33,825 nucleotides of DNA, from the NCBI RefSeq assembly GCF_900566055.1, contig NZ_UPHQ01000123.1, positions 1 to 33,825 on the forward strand. The letters are read 5' to 3'. The notes under the pieces are model-generated. The model did not search any database and had not been told where the DNA came from. It worked only from the letters and a program-made list of their open reading frames with translations. Source of the DNA: Mycobacterium innocens. Its GTDB lineage: Bacteria > Actinomycetota > Actinomycetes > Mycobacteriales > Mycobacteriaceae. A program made the position numbers and the translations under genes. This document shows positions 17,508 to 26,146 of this stretch, piece by piece (positions within the stretch are counted from its first letter, which is position 1; the number at the start of each line of letters is the position of its first letter).

Positions 17508-18742
17508 GAGCCGACCCGCACTTCGGCCAACGGCGATGCGGGATCAGCCAACCTGCCGGCGTCGACCGGGGCTTTCGATCGGATCAGGGCTTTGACGTCG
17601 TCGAGCACGTCCCAAATATTGACGTTCATCCCGGCCACCACCCGGTTGTCACCGTCGAGCCAGAACGCGACGAACTCCCGGCCGGCGACGTCGCCGCGAA
17701 ACACCACCCGCTCGACGCCGGACGCGTGGCCGGCGTACTCCATCCCGAGGTCGTACTGATCGGTGAAGAAGTAGGGCAGCTCGGCGTATTCGCCCGGGGT
17801 GCCGAGCATTCCGGCGACTGCCACCGCGGGTTGTTTGAGCGCGTTGGCCCAGTGCTCGGTGCGGATCCGGGTGCCCAGCAGCGGGTGCTCCGCGGCGGCG
17901 AGGTCACCGACGGCATAGATATCGGGATCGCTAGTGCGCAGCGACGCATCGACCTGGACACCGCCGTCAGCCATCGCCAAGCCGGCCTGCTGGGCCAGTT
18001 CGACGTTGGGCGTCGCGCCGACGGCCACCAGCACGGCCTCGGCGGCGATGACGGACCCGTCGCCCAGCTTGAGCCCACTGGCCCGGCCGCCCTGCGTCGT
18101 GATCTCGGCCACCTGCGCTTCCAGCCGCAAGTCCACACCATGATCGCGATGCAGGTCGGCAAACACCTTGCCGACGGTGTCGCCCAGCGCGGCCGACAGC
18201 GGCTGGCAGGCCGCCTCCACCACGGTGACATCGACGTCGCGCTGCCGAGCGCTGGCGGCCACCTCCAGACCGATCCAGCCCGCGCCCACGACCGCGAGCG
18301 AAGAGCCCTCGGCCAGCACGGAATTCAGCGCCAACGCATCCTCGAACGTGCGCAGGTAATGCACGCCGGCGGCGTCGGCGCCGGGTATCGGCAGGCGACG
18401 CGACGCCGATCCGGTCGCCAGCAGCAGCTTGGCGTAGTGCACGGTGGTGTCGTCGGGAAGTCCGACGGTGTGAGCGGCGGGATCCAGCGACGACACCCGC
18501 GCTCCCAGTCGCAGGTCGACATCGTGGTCGCGATACCAATCCGAGTTCTGCACGGTGAACTCGTCGAGCGACTTCTTGCCCGCCAGGAATTCCTTGGACA
18601 GCGGGGGACGCTCGTAGGGCAGCTGCTCCTCTTCGGCGAAGAGCGTGATGGTGCCGTCGAAACCCTTGTCGCGCAAGGCTTCTGCCGCTTTGGCGCCCGC
18701 AAGCCCGCCGCCGACGATGACGAATGTTGTCGAACTGGCCAT
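17504..18742 (-). CDS. FAD-dependent NAD(P)H oxidoreductase, ferredoxin-reductase type (Rv1869c-like)
   Basis: A 412-residue flavoprotein of the rubredoxin/ferredoxin reductase family. It has the FAD-binding GGGLAG (11-16), LPYERPPLSKEFLAG near 42-56, the NAD-binding VVGAGWIGLEVA, and the second FAD motif DIYAVGDLA. The C-terminal dimerisation domain holds FFTDQYDLGMEYAGHA and FWLDGDNRVVAGMNVN. It would pass electrons from NAD(P)H to a ferredoxin or rubredoxin; none is encoded nearby. It is the last gene of the five-gene minus-strand operon, 14 bp after the DUF72 gene. Confidence 0.9.
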   Translation of the reverse strand: MASSTTFVIVGGGLAGAKAAEALRDKGFDGTITLFAEEEQLPYERPPLSKEFLAGKKSLDEFTVQNSDWYRDHDVDLRLGARVSSLDPAAHTVGLPDDTTVHYAKLLLATGSASRRLPIPGADAAGVHYLRTFEDALALNSVLAEGSSLAVVGAGWIGLEVAASARQRDVDVTVVEAACQPLSAALGDTVGKVFADLHRDHGVDLRLEAQVAEITTQGGRASGLKLGDGSVIAAEAVLVAVGATPNVELAQQAGLAMADGGVQVDASLRTSDPDIYAVGDLAAAEHPLLGTRIRTEHWANALKQPAVAVAGMLGTPGEYAELPYFFTDQYDLGMEYAGHASGVERVVFRGDVAGREFVAFWLDGDNRVVAGMNVNIWDVLDDVKALIRSKAPVDAGRLADPASPLAEVRVGS

Positions 18743-18756
18743 GCCCCCCAGCCTAC

Positions 18757-19482
18757 TTAGCTCAGCAGCTCCCGCAATGACAGCGCGTTACGGACCGCGT
18801 GGCCGCCCAGGTCGTTGTTGAAGTACATCCACACGTCGCGGCCCTCAACGTCCCAGTCGGTGATGCGGTCGGCCCAGCGTCGCAGGTCGTCGGGCGAATA
18901 CGAACCCGCGTACATCGCGTCCCGATCGGGACCGTGCATCCGGACGTACACCAGGTCGGTGGTGGCCCGTGGGATACACGCGAGACCGCCGCCGCTCATC
19001 ACCACGTAGGCGGCGCGGTGGGTTTCCAGCACCGCATATACCGCCGGGTCGTTCCAAGACGGGTGGCGCAGCTCGACGGCCACCCGGATCGACGCCGGAA
19101 CGCTGCGCAGGAAGGAATCCAGCCGCGCGTCGTCGCGTCGCTGCTCGGGATGCAGCTGCACCAGCAGCACGCCGTGACGATCACCCAGCAGCTGCCAACA
19201 GCGTTCGAACCGCTCGATCCAGGGTTCGGGCGACACCAGCCGGCGGTAGTGGGTCAGACCGCGGTGCGCCTTGACCGACATGGTGAACCCGTCGGGCAAC
19301 TGGGCTCGCCAGCCCGCGAACGTCGAATCTGTGGGCCAGCGATAGAAGCTGGCGTTCAGCTCCACGGTGTCGAAAGTCTGCACGTAGTAGGACAGTCGCC
19401 GGACAGACGCCAGCCCGGGCGGATACAGCACGTCAGACCAGTGGTCATAAGACCAGCCCGATGTGCCGATCCGGACGGTCAT
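18757..19482 (-). CDS. DUF72 (YecE-like) TIM-barrel protein
   Basis: A 241-residue DUF72 protein. The family signature is at the N-terminus: RIGTSGWSYDHWSDVLYP, followed by FDTVELNASFYRWP and FTMSVKAHRGLTHYRRL. Later conserved parts are LVQLHPEQRRD, VAVELRHPSW, YVRMHG and WMYFNNDLGGHAV. The fold is a TIM barrel and no activity is established for the family. It is fourth in the operon, seven bases after the HhH-GPD gene and 14 before the FAD reductase. Confidence 0.88.
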   Translation of the reverse strand: MTVRIGTSGWSYDHWSDVLYPPGLASVRRLSYYVQTFDTVELNASFYRWPTDSTFAGWRAQLPDGFTMSVKAHRGLTHYRRLVSPEPWIERFERCWQLLGDRHGVLLVQLHPEQRRDDARLDSFLRSVPASIRVAVELRHPSWNDPAVYAVLETHRAAYVVMSGGGLACIPRATTDLVYVRMHGPDRDAMYAGSYSPDDLRRWADRITDWDVEGRDVWMYFNNDLGGHAVRNALSLRELLS

Positions 19483-19489
19483 GTGGTGC

Positions 19490-20170
19490 TCAATCGGTCA
19501 CCTGGCGGCGCACGTCGTCGTCCAGGGAAGCGCGGACCAGCGCCGCCGCCAGCCGGGCGTTGGCGCCGGCGGCCAGCGCCGAAAGCTTTGCCGGATCGGT
19601 GGGCAGGCCCATTTCTTTGGCCGCGGCGGTGGCCCGGTCGTCGAAATACGGCCGCGCCCAGGTCCACACATCCTGCACCTCGCGCAGGAAGATATCGGCA
19701 CCAGTGTTGCCAATCCCTTTGAACTGCTTGAAAATTCGCTTGGCCTTCGACGGGTCGTGGTCGCTGCGGCGCGCGATTTCGCGCAGGTCGCCGCGGAATT
19801 CGTCGCGGACTCGCTCGGCCATTTCGGTAAGCCGGGTGGCCGAACTTTCGTCATAGCGCACATAGTGGGCACGGCCGAACGCATCGATCATGGTCTGTCG
19901 CCGGGATTCCAGCACCGCTTTGGGGGTGCGCAGGCCCGCCTTGAACAGCTCCCGCGCGGCGCGCATGGCGATGGTGGCGTCGATCGGCTTGCTGGCCAGC
20001 ATGCACAGCACCAGCAGTTGAAACAGCGGCATCGGCTTGTCGGCGACGCGAATACCGGCCTCGGCAGCGTAGCTGGTGCCGGCGATCTCGAGCAGTCGTT
20101 TCACCCGTTGCTCGGGCTTGTCCATTGGGGCGGCGTACCCGCATTTGCCGGCCGCAAACCGGGTGGTCAT
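19490..20170 (-). CDS. HhH-GPD (endonuclease III-like) protein, Rv1870c-like
   Basis: A 226-residue all-helical protein with the endonuclease III-type fold. The helix-hairpin-helix is FKGIGNTGADIF at 150-161, and an Asp pair in PYFDDRA (177-178) sits where the GPD-loop aspartate is expected. The position of the bifunctional-lyase lysine holds Thr (GNTGA rather than GRKTA), and no FeS cysteine cluster is present. It may therefore be a monofunctional glycosylase or only a DNA-binding protein. ATG 20170 overlaps the stop of the TfoX gene as ATGA, which suggests translational coupling. The inner ATG 20125 would give 211 residues, the length I recall for Rv1870c. Confidence 0.8.
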   Translation of the reverse strand: MTTRFAAGKCGYAAPMDKPEQRVKRLLEIAGTSYAAEAGIRVADKPMPLFQLLVLCMLASKPIDATIAMRAARELFKAGLRTPKAVLESRRQTMIDAFGRAHYVRYDESSATRLTEMAERVRDEFRGDLREIARRSDHDPSKAKRIFKQFKGIGNTGADIFLREVQDVWTWARPYFDDRATAAAKEMGLPTDPAKLSALAAGANARLAAALVRASLDDDVRRQVTD

Positions 20171-20499
20171 TTAGGCGGCAGGCTATGCACCCAGGTCACG
20201 CTGCGCGTGATCCAACTGTGAAGCTGCCGTTTGGTTTTCACCCCTTCCGCGGCGACGCGCAACCATCCGCGGGTTTGCCGGCCGGCCATCACCATGGAGC
20301 TGACGTGGGCGCCACCGAGCAGCCTGTCGGTGTCCGCCGGCGGCACCCGGACCAGAAGTCCGCCCTGACCGCTGACGGCCACGGCCAGGTGCCCATCGAT
20401 CAGGAAGGCAAGCCCGCCGAACATGCGCTTTTCGTCCACGCCGGACTGCGACGCCAGCAACTCGCGGATCCGTTGCACGAGGTCGATGTCGTAGGCCAT
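20167..20499 (-). CDS. TfoX N-terminal domain protein
   Basis: A 110-residue stand-alone TfoX-N domain. Hallmarks are the N-terminal helix LVQRIRELLASQSGVDEKRM, then FGGLAFLIDGHLAVAVSG, LLVRVPPAD and MAGRQTRGWLRV. The family is named for the competence regulator TfoX/Sxy, but stand-alone copies are widespread and of unknown role. It starts six bases after the nitroreductase stop and overlaps the HhH-GPD gene by four bases. Confidence 0.88.
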   Translation of the reverse strand: MAYDIDLVQRIRELLASQSGVDEKRMFGGLAFLIDGHLAVAVSGQGGLLVRVPPADTDRLLGGAHVSSMVMAGRQTRGWLRVAAEGVKTKRQLHSWITRSVTWVHSLPPK

Positions 20500-20505
20500 C
20501 CGCGG

Positions 20506-20895
20506 TCAATCCAGGTCGACCCGGATAGTCAGCAGGTCGCTCCCGATAGCGCGCACGGCCGCGCTGTTGACCCGGGGCAGGTCGCGCAGCCGCTGCCGCG
20601 GGTCGTCATCCGGCAGTAGATGCGCGGTCCCGGTACGCCACTGGCCGCCGATGCGCACCCGGACGGCCGGGTTGGCCTTGATGTTGTAGACGTAATCCGA
20701 ATGTTCGCCGTGTTCGGACACCATCCAGAACTGGTTGCCGATTACCTTTCCGCCGACGGCGGTGCGGCGCGGTTGTCCTGTTTTGCGGCCGATGGTTTCG
20801 AGCATGGTCAGCGGCAACTGCCGACCCAGGGGGTTGGCTACCAGCCGTTGAAAGCGATGGACCACGTGCCGCTTCAAATCCCGAATATTAGTCAC
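20506..20895 (-). CDS. Deazaflavin (F420)-dependent nitroreductase-family protein, Rv1871c-like
   Basis: A 129-residue split-barrel protein of the Ddn family, which uses reduced coenzyme F420. Family features are LLETIGRKTGQPRRT-type sequence (here TMLETIGRKTGQPRRTAVGG), FWMVSEHGEHSDYVYNIKAN and VRVRIGGQWRTGTA. GTG 20895 gives the compact family length; the ORF extension to 21015 is Arg/Pro-rich and unlike the family. The natural substrate is unknown. It is the first gene of the five-gene operon, so the operon promoter should lie just upstream, within 20896-20987. Confidence 0.85.
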   Translation of the reverse strand: MTNIRDLKRHVVHRFQRLVANPLGRQLPLTMLETIGRKTGQPRRTAVGGKVIGNQFWMVSEHGEHSDYVYNIKANPAVRVRIGGQWRTGTAHLLPDDDPRQRLRDLPRVNSAAVRAIGSDLLTIRVDLD

Positions 20896-20987
20896 GGTTA
20901 GCGATTCTGCCGCATTTCTCGGACTGCGCGGTCCATCGCGCCGGATTGCAGCGCCGCCGGGTTGATGGTGGCGGTGCCAGCATGCGG

Positions 20988-21012
20988 ACAGCCGCCCCCA
21001 CGGGGCGGCTGT
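20988..21012 (-). terminator. Strong hairpin, terminator of the secreted-protein gene
   Basis: ACAGCCGCCCC and GGGGCGGCTGT form a perfect 11-bp stem with a 3-base loop, 40 bp past the stop of the minus-strand secreted-protein gene. There is no T-tract. It separates that gene from the five-gene operon. Confidence 0.7.
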
Positions 21013-21051
21013 CACAACTTCAGTTATTCAGGAGCCGTGTAGGGCATGCGC

Positions 21052-21549
21052 CTACCCGACTTCGGCGCCCGTACCGCCTCCGACGCTGCCCCCGGCCTGC
21101 GCGCCCGGGAATACGTGGAACTGACCGTCCGCGGTGAACACACCCCAGGCGTTGACGGCTGGGTTGTACACGACCGGGAGGTTGACGTCCGGGTATTGCG
21201 GTGGACTCCACGTGGCCGGAAGTCCGTAGCGGATCGGCTCGTTGTAGTGTCCCGGCGGCGGGGCGCCGCGCTGTCCGGGCGGAAGCGGGCTGCCTGGACC
21301 GTTACAGTTGACGCCCGGGCCGCCGCTACAAATGGGCTGCCCCGGGATATACGGCCCCGGCACGTTCGGGTCCGGCCCCGGCACATTCGGACCCGGCACA
21401 TTCGGACCCGGGACATTTGGGCCGGGAACCGGACCGGGCACATTTGGCCCCGGGGGATCGGCTTGCGCCAAACCGGCGCCGATTCCCAGCGCCGCAGACC
21501 CGAGAGCACCGGTCATCGCGGCCGTAGCCGCCATCTTGCTGAGCTTCAT
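21052..21549 (-). CDS. Secreted PNVPGP-repeat proline-rich protein
   Basis: A 165-residue exported protein of unknown function. Residues 1-30 are a signal peptide ending AQA before DPPG. Residues 31-75 are a Pro/Gly/Asn/Val repeat tract built of PNVPGP units. A CSGGPGVNC pair follows, then a conserved-looking C-terminal domain with YGLPATWSPPQYPDVNLPVV, then NPAVNAWGVFTADGQFHVFP and a Gly-rich end. ATG 21549 is chosen because AAGGAG lies six bases upstream. It ends before a strong hairpin, so it is probably a single-gene transcript. Confidence 0.8.
   Translation of the reverse strand: MKLSKMAATAAMTGALGSAALGIGAGLAQADPPGPNVPGPVPGPNVPGPNVPGPNVPGPDPNVPGPYIPGQPICSGGPGVNCNGPGSPLPPGQRGAPPPGHYNEPIRYGLPATWSPPQYPDVNLPVVYNPAVNAWGVFTADGQFHVFPGAQAGGSVGGGTGAEVG
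21350..21455. repeat. Tandem repeats encoding PNVPGP
   Basis: Several near-identical 12-18 base units (for example CCCGGCACATTCGGAC on the plus strand) sit in tandem inside the secreted-protein gene and encode (G)PNVPGP. They are in frame and translated, so they are coding repeats and not CRISPR. Confidence 0.75.
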
Positions 21550-21690
21550 GCGAACTCCTTGTTCGAGCAGTTTGACTGCCACGCAGGCAGCACAACTGCG
21601 TGGACGTGCTGTTCACTTATCGCCCACTCCCGAAGTTGGTTCATCGGGCGTGGGGGATGACCCCCTGGGCGCTGGTTTACCCGGACTCCG

Positions 21691-21708
21691 GAAGGCGAAA
21701 ACGCCTTC
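21691..21708. terminator. Hairpin in gene-poor DNA between the secreted-protein gene and the lon remnant
   Basis: GAAGGCG and CGCCTTC form a perfect 7-bp stem with an AAAA loop. It lies past the 3' end of the lon remnant, consistent with an old lon terminator. The rest of 21550-21790 holds the secreted gene's upstream region and nothing else recognisable. Confidence 0.4.
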
Positions 21709-21792
21709 AGTCAGATTCTTGACAGCATTCTCTACGGCACTCGGCATGGAATTCACATACTTCACCGGGGATCAATGCACTGACCAGCAGTA

Positions 21793-22010
21793 TCAGGCAG
21801 CCGCCGTAGTGGCCGCCGCCGGCTCGAGCGCCTACGCGACGATCTCTGTGATGTCGGTCATCGGGCGTTTCAAATACCTCGGCCGGCACATCGTCGAGGT
21901 CCGGTTCGTTGCGCGACGGGATAATGCCGTTGACAAACCCTGCACGTTGGGCGGCGAGCAGCTCCCAGAACTCCGCCAATCGGCAATACCCGCCCGTTGA
22001 GCGTCGCCTC
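21793..22010 (-). pseudogene. lon: C-terminal remnant of Lon protease
   Basis: Three minus-strand frames join into the end of an ATP-dependent Lon protease. Near 22006 one reads ATLNGRVLPIGG. A shift gives ELLAAQRAGFVNGIIPSRNE and PDLDDVPAEVFETP. A second shift near 21862 gives MTDITEIVA, an in-frame TAG, then ALEPAAATTAAA and a TGA at 21793. The G.VLPIGG, LLAAHRAG and P.RNE.DL.DVP motifs are those of the Lon proteolytic-domain C-terminus. With two frameshifts and a stop it is dead, and the rest of the gene is absent. Confidence 0.75.
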
Positions 22011-22166
22011 AGTCTGTTGCGCTTGACCCGGCGGATGGCGGATTTGTCCCTGGCCGCAGCTCCCGGCGGTGCTGTAACGAGATTGCCGCCATGGTCGCGC
22101 TCGAGGTCCCAGGCGCAGCCCGTGAACCAGAATTGTGGCAATCTCGGCGCCTCGCCGCGACGAACG

Positions 22167-23408
22167 TCACGCAGTTGGGCGAGGCCCCAACCGCTGCAAT
22201 TGCGTCACGTGCCTGGGCGAAAGCTCCGCCAAGGAGGTCACACCCAACAGCCGCATGGTCCGGATCACACCACTTCCCAGGATCTCGATGGCGCGTGCGA
22301 CGCCGGCCTCGCCACCGGCCATCAGCCCGTAGAGATAGGCCCGGCCGACCAAGGTGCACCGCGCTCCCAGCGCGATCGCCGCGACGATATCGGCGCCCGA
22401 CATGATTCCGGTATCCATCAGGATCTCGGTGTGCTTGCCGAGTTCCCGGGCCACCGTCGGCAGCAGGTGAAACGGAACCGGCGCCCGATCCAGTTGCCGG
22501 CCACCGTGATTGGACAAGACGATGCCGTCGACCCCGCATTCCACCACGGCACCCGCATCGTCGAGCGTCTGAATCCCTTTGACGACGAGTTTGCCCGGCC
22601 ACTGGGCCTTGATCCAGGCCAGATCCTCGAACGTGAGGCTGGGATCGAACATGGTGTTCAGGTACTCACCGACGGTGCCCGACCAGCGATCCAGCGACGC
22701 GAACGCCAGCGGTTCGGTGGTCAGCAGGTCGAACCACCAGCGCGGGTGGCCCAGCGCGTCGAGGACGGTGCGCAGCGTGAGCGCCGGGGGGATCGTCATG
22801 CCGTTGCGGACATCACGCAACCGGGCGCCGGCCACCGGAACGTCGACGGTGACCAGCATGGTGTCGAACCCCGCGGCCGCCGCGCGCTTGACCAACGCCA
22901 TCGACCGATCCCGGTCGCGCCACATGTACAGCTGAAACCACTTGCGGCCCTTGGGAACCGCGGCCACCAGATCCTCGATCGCGCAGGTGGCCAGGGTGGA
23001 CATCGCGAACGGAATCCCCGCCGCGGCTGCCGCCCGCGCGCCGGCGATCTCCCCTTCGGTCTGCATCAACCGGGTGAACCCGGTCGGCGCGATCCCGAAC
23101 GGCAACGCCACCGGCTGGCCGAGGACATCCCAACCCGGGCACACCGTGGTGACGTCACGCAGGATCGTGGGGTGAAACTCGATGTCGCGGAACGCCTGTC
23201 GGGCCCGCCGGATCGACAGCTCTTCCTCGGCGGCGCCATCGGTGTAGTCGAACGCCGCCCGGGGGGTCCGCCGCTTCGCGATGCGCCGCAGATCCTCGAT
23301 GGTCAGCGCGGCATCCAGGCGCCGCTTGGTGTGGCCGAATCGAGGCCTTCTCAGCTGAATCAGCGGTGCCAGGTCGCCAACCTTGGGCACCCGTCGCCGG
23401 AAGGCCAT
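22167..23408 (-). CDS. lldD2: Quinone-dependent L-lactate dehydrogenase LldD2
   Basis: A 413-residue FMN enzyme of the alpha-hydroxyacid dehydrogenase family that oxidises L-lactate to pyruvate and feeds electrons to the respiratory chain. It matches mycobacterial LldD2 over its whole length. Visible features are [41 protein letters not shown], and the active site [10 protein letters not shown] with His301 and Arg304. [19 protein letters not shown] is the FMN phosphate-binding region. The ORF runs upstream to 23702, but ATG 23408 gives the family N-terminus ([16 protein letters not shown]). It is divergent from the DUF1810 gene 57 bp away. Confidence 0.93.
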   Translation of the reverse strand: MAFRRRVPKVGDLAPLIQLRRPRFGHTKRRLDAALTIEDLRRIAKRRTPRAAFDYTDGAAEEELSIRRARQAFRDIEFHPTILRDVTTVCPGWDVLGQPVALPFGIAPTGFTRLMQTEGEIAGARAAAAAGIPFAMSTLATCAIEDLVAAVPKGRKWFQLYMWRDRDRSMALVKRAAAAGFDTMLVTVDVPVAGARLRDVRNGMTIPPALTLRTVLDALGHPRWWFDLLTTEPLAFASLDRWSGTVGEYLNTMFDPSLTFEDLAWIKAQWPGKLVVKGIQTLDDAGAVVECGVDGIVLSNHGGRQLDRAPVPFHLLPTVARELGKHTEILMDTGIMSGADIVAAIALGARCTLVGRAYLYGLMAGGEAGVARAIEILGSGVIRTMRLLGVTSLAELSPRHVTQLQRLGPRPTA

Positions 23409-23465
23409 TACCCGCTGGAACCGATGCTTAGCCGCGCCATCCCACCAGTGTGCAACCGTGGTCGT

Positions 23466-23903
23466 ATGACAAGACCATCCGACCCCTTCGACTTGAAGCG
23501 TTTCGTCGACGCGCAGGCTCCGGTCTACCGCGGCGTGGTTGCGGAGCTGCGCTCGGGTCGCAAGCGAACTCACTGGATGTGGTTCGTCTTCCCGCAACTG
23601 CGAGGACTGGGCCACAGCCCCATAGCGGATTACTACGGCATCTCGTCGATAGCGGAAGCACGCGCGTATCTGGGCCATGACCTGCTCGGGCCGCGCCTGC
23701 ATGAGTGCACGCAGCTGGTCAACCAGGTGCAGGGCCGCTCCATCGAAGAGATCTTCGGTTGGCCCGATGATCTCAAGCTGCGCTCGTCGATGACGCTGTT
23801 CGCCCGCGCCACCGCCGACAACGAGGATTTCGTCGCGCTGATCATCCGGTATTACGGCGGGCAGCAGGATCCGGCGACGCTGGCGCGCCTGAAGGCTTGC
23901 TAG
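23466..23903 (+). CDS. DUF1810 family protein (Rv1873-like)
   Basis: A 145-residue protein of family DUF1810, the length I recall for Rv1873. Family features are [60 protein letters not shown] and the D..KL.SSMTLF segment ([12 protein letters not shown]). ATG 23466 is used; the longer open frame upstream is a shadow of lldD2. The molecular function is unknown. It converges on ahpD with nine bases between stops. Confidence 0.88.
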   Translation: MTRPSDPFDLKRFVDAQAPVYRGVVAELRSGRKRTHWMWFVFPQLRGLGHSPIADYYGISSIAEARAYLGHDLLGPRLHECTQLVNQVQGRSIEEIFGWPDDLKLRSSMTLFARATADNEDFVALIIRYYGGQQDPATLARLKAC

Positions 23904-23912
23904 AGCGGGCGG

Positions 23913-24449
23913 TCAGCCAACGGCAGCCAATGTCTGGGCGGCGGTAACCGCTTGTGCCACACCGGAAACGGTGGCCGCGGCCTTCAAGGCCTCCAGCACC
24001 GCCTCCCGGCCCACACCCGCTTCCCGCAACGTGTGCTCGTGGGCGACCACACAGTGCGAGCAGCCGTTGATCGACGAGACCGCGAAGCACCACAGCTCGA
24101 AGTTGGCCTTGGCCACGCCCGGATTGCCGATGACATTCATCCGCAATCCGGGGCGCAGGTCGTCGTACCGCCCGTTGAGGAAGCCGCGGCCACGATAGAA
24201 CACGTTGTTCATGCCCATGACCGATGCCGCTGCCAGCGCCGCCTGGTATGCCGTTTCCGACAGGTTGTCGGCCGCTTCGGCCCCGATTTCGGCCAGCACT
24301 TGGGTGTTTCGCGTGGCCGCGGCGCTGGCCAGCAGGGTGCCCCACAGCTGCTCCTGGTTCAGCACGGTGCTGCGGGTGATCGAGCCCAGGTTCAGCTTGA
24401 GGTCCTTGGCGAACTCGGGCAGCGCGGACTTCAGATTCTCGACGCTCAT
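23913..24449 (-). CDS. ahpD: Alkyl hydroperoxidase AhpD
   Basis: A 178-residue AhpD. It reduces AhpC in the mycobacterial peroxiredoxin chain, relaying electrons from lipoamide bound to dihydrolipoamide succinyltransferase. The active site is complete: Cys130 and Cys133 in GCSHC, with His137 and Glu118 (ANFELW) as the proton relay. ATG 24449 follows a GGAGGAGA ribosome site. It lies 17 bp after ahpC, so the two form an operon. Confidence 0.95.
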   Translation of the reverse strand: MSVENLKSALPEFAKDLKLNLGSITRSTVLNQEQLWGTLLASAAATRNTQVLAEIGAEAADNLSETAYQAALAAASVMGMNNVFYRGRGFLNGRYDDLRPGLRMNVIGNPGVAKANFELWCFAVSSINGCSHCVVAHEHTLREAGVGREAVLEALKAAATVSGVAQAVTAAQTLAAVG

Positions 24450-24466
24450 CCGTTCTCCTCCGGCCG

Positions 24467-25054
24467 TCACGCCGAAGCTTTGAGCAGCTCGCCGGCGTCG
24501 ATCGTCGGGTCGCCCTTGCGCCAGTTGCAGGCACACAGCTCGTCGGATTGCAGAGCGTCCAGTACCCGCAGCACCTCGTCGACGTTGCGTCCGACGGAAC
24601 CGGCTGTGGCCGAGACGAATTGGATTTCGTTGTTCGGGTCGACGATGAAGGTCACCCGGTCGGCGACACCCTCCTCGTTGAGCACGCCGGTGGCCAGGCA
24701 AAGCTCACGCTTGATGTCGGAAAGCATCGGGAAGGGGAGCTTCTTCAGGTCCTCATGCTGGGCGCGCCACTGGAAGTGGACGAACTCGCTGTCGATCGAG
24801 ACTCCGAGAATCTGCGTGTCGCGGTCCTCGAACTCGCCGTTGAGCTTGCCGAACGCCGCGATCTCGGTCGGGCACACGAAGGTGAAGTCCTTGGGCCAGA
24901 AGAACACCACGCGCCACTTGCCGGGGTGGTCCTCGTTGGTGATGGTGGTGAAGTAGTCGCCGGGCTGCTTGGCGTCGACCTTCGACAGATCGCCGCCGAT
25001 CAACGCGGTGAGCTGGTAGGCGGGGAACTGATCGCCGATTGTCAGCAAGGACAC
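24467..25054 (-). CDS. ahpC: Alkyl hydroperoxide reductase peroxiredoxin AhpC
   Basis: A 195-residue 2-Cys peroxiredoxin that reduces hydrogen peroxide, organic peroxides and peroxynitrite. The peroxidatic Cys61 is in FVCPTE; the two C-terminal cysteines in ELCACNW (about 174 and 176) are the mycobacterial resolving pair. GTG 25054 is the start: AAGGAG lies five bases upstream, and the ATG two bases earlier is out of frame. It is divergently transcribed from oxyR, which is expected to control it from the shared 106-bp region. Confidence 0.95.
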   Translation of the reverse strand: MSLLTIGDQFPAYQLTALIGGDLSKVDAKQPGDYFTTITNEDHPGKWRVVFFWPKDFTFVCPTEIAAFGKLNGEFEDRDTQILGVSIDSEFVHFQWRAQHEDLKKLPFPMLSDIKRELCLATGVLNEEGVADRVTFIVDPNNEIQFVSATAGSVGRNVDEVLRVLDALQSDELCACNWRKGDPTIDAGELLKASA

Positions 25055-25133
25055 ATCCGCTCCTTAATCTGGATTTAGTCAAGATTAGCTGTCTCGACAC
25101 CAATGTTGCCGCGAAACCGGCTCGAAAGTAAAG

Positions 25134-25145
25134 GTGATATATCAC
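25134..25145. promoter_or_regulatory. 12-bp perfect palindrome in the ahpC-oxyR intergenic region
   Basis: GTGATATATCAC is a perfect palindrome 15 bp before the oxyR ATG. It is AT-rich in a high-GC setting and adjoins the OxyR operator. It may be a second regulator site or part of the oxyR promoter. Confidence 0.4.
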
Positions 25146-25151
25146 ACTATA

Positions 25152-25172
25152 CTAATCGGCATGGCCGATAAG
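25152..25172. promoter_or_regulatory. OxyR-binding site overlapping the oxyR start codon
   Basis: Arms CTAATCGGC (25152-25160) and GCCGATAAG (25164-25172) flank the oxyR ATG itself. This is one mismatch from the published mycobacterial OxyR consensus cTTATCggc, three bases, gccGATAAg. Binding here would autoregulate oxyR and control the divergent ahpC. Confidence 0.8.
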
Positions 25173-26117
25173 AGTTATCAGCCGACCCTTGCCGGGCTGC
25201 GGGCTTTCGTCGCCGTCGCGAAGAAGCAGCATTTCAGTAGTGCCGCAACCACTTTAGGCGTAAGCCAGTCGACGTTATCGCAGGCGTTGGCCGCGCTGGA
25301 GGCCGGCCTCGACACCCATCTCGTCGAGCGTTCGACGCGACGAGTCCTCTTGACGACCGAGGGCATGCAACTGCTACCGCTCGCACAGGCTGTGGTCGAG
25401 GCAGCGGAGGCCTTCAACACCGCCGCCGGGGGAGCGTCCGACCCGCTGCACGGCGGCATCCGGTTGGGAGTGATTCCCACGGTGGCGCCCTACGTGCTGC
25501 CGACGGTGCTGGCCGGACTCACCCGCCGACTCCCGGCGCTGACCGCGCAAGTGATCGAAGATCAGACCTCACGTCTGCTGACGGGTTTGCGTGATGGCGC
25601 GCTGGATGCGGCCATGATCGCGGTACCCGCCGATTCCCACGGCGTTGCGCAGATCCCCATCTATGAGGAGGACTTCGTATTGGCGCTACCTCCTGGGCAC
25701 CCGCTTGCCGGCAAGCGTCGGGTACCGGCCGCGGCGCTGGCGAAGTTGCCGCTGCTGTTGCTGGACGAGGGCCATTGCCTGCGCGATCAAGCACTGGACC
25801 TCTGCCACAAAGCCGGGGTCCGCGCCGAACTCGCCGATACCCGGGCAGCGTCGTTGGCCACCGCCGCCCAATGTGTGGCAGCCGGATTGGGGGTCACGCT
25901 GATACCGCAGAGCGCGGTGGCCGTCGAGGCCGCGCGCAGCCGCGTCGGGCTCGCGCACTTTGACGCGCCCCGCCCGGGCCGACGAATCGGCCTGGCATAC
26001 CGCTCGTCGAGTGGTCGCGATGAGTCGTATCGACGGCTTGCCCGGATAATCGGGGAAGTGGTCGCCGCGGAACAACCGGTGCGCCTGGTCAAGCACGGCG
26101 CGGGCGGTCGGCTCTGA
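25161..26117 (+). CDS. oxyR: LysR-type peroxide sensor OxyR, intact
   Basis: A 318-residue LysR regulator that activates ahpC under peroxide stress. The N-terminal winged helix-turn-helix is [20 protein letters not shown] followed by [17 protein letters not shown]. The effector domain has redox-type cysteines Cys206 and Cys215 in [14 protein letters not shown]. The sequence closely resembles M. leprae OxyR as I recall it. ATG 25161 is used because it lies inside the conserved OxyR operator and gives the family N-terminus [12 protein letters not shown]. No frameshift or stop is present, unlike the M. tuberculosis complex. EthD, PPOX and hydratase genes follow closely on the same strand. Confidence 0.93.
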   Translation: MADKSYQPTLAGLRAFVAVAKKQHFSSAATTLGVSQSTLSQALAALEAGLDTHLVERSTRRVLLTTEGMQLLPLAQAVVEAAEAFNTAAGGASDPLHGGIRLGVIPTVAPYVLPTVLAGLTRRLPALTAQVIEDQTSRLLTGLRDGALDAAMIAVPADSHGVAQIPIYEEDFVLALPPGHPLAGKRRVPAAALAKLPLLLLDEGHCLRDQALDLCHKAGVRAELADTRAASLATAAQCVAAGLGVTLIPQSAVAVEAARSRVGLAHFDAPRPGRRIGLAYRSSSGRDESYRRLARIIGEVVAAEQPVRLVKHGAGGRL

Positions 26118-26146
26118 CCCGGTGGTGGCGAAGGTAAGTTCGGGCT

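Noticed and set aside
17726..18760. 344-residue plus-strand open frame
   Set aside because: Antisense of the FAD reductase, whose FAD and NAD motifs are intact.
21350..21455. Short regular repeats that could suggest CRISPR
   Set aside because: Units are contiguous, in frame and translate to PNVPGP with no spacers.
23409..23702. N-terminal extension of lldD2
   Set aside because: The added 98 residues are unlike the family and overlap the divergent DUF1810 gene; ATG 23408 gives the expected N-terminus.
21909..23903. 664-residue plus-strand open frame
   Set aside because: Only the part from ATG 23466 is real (DUF1810). The upstream 500 codons are the antisense of lldD2 and the lon remnant.
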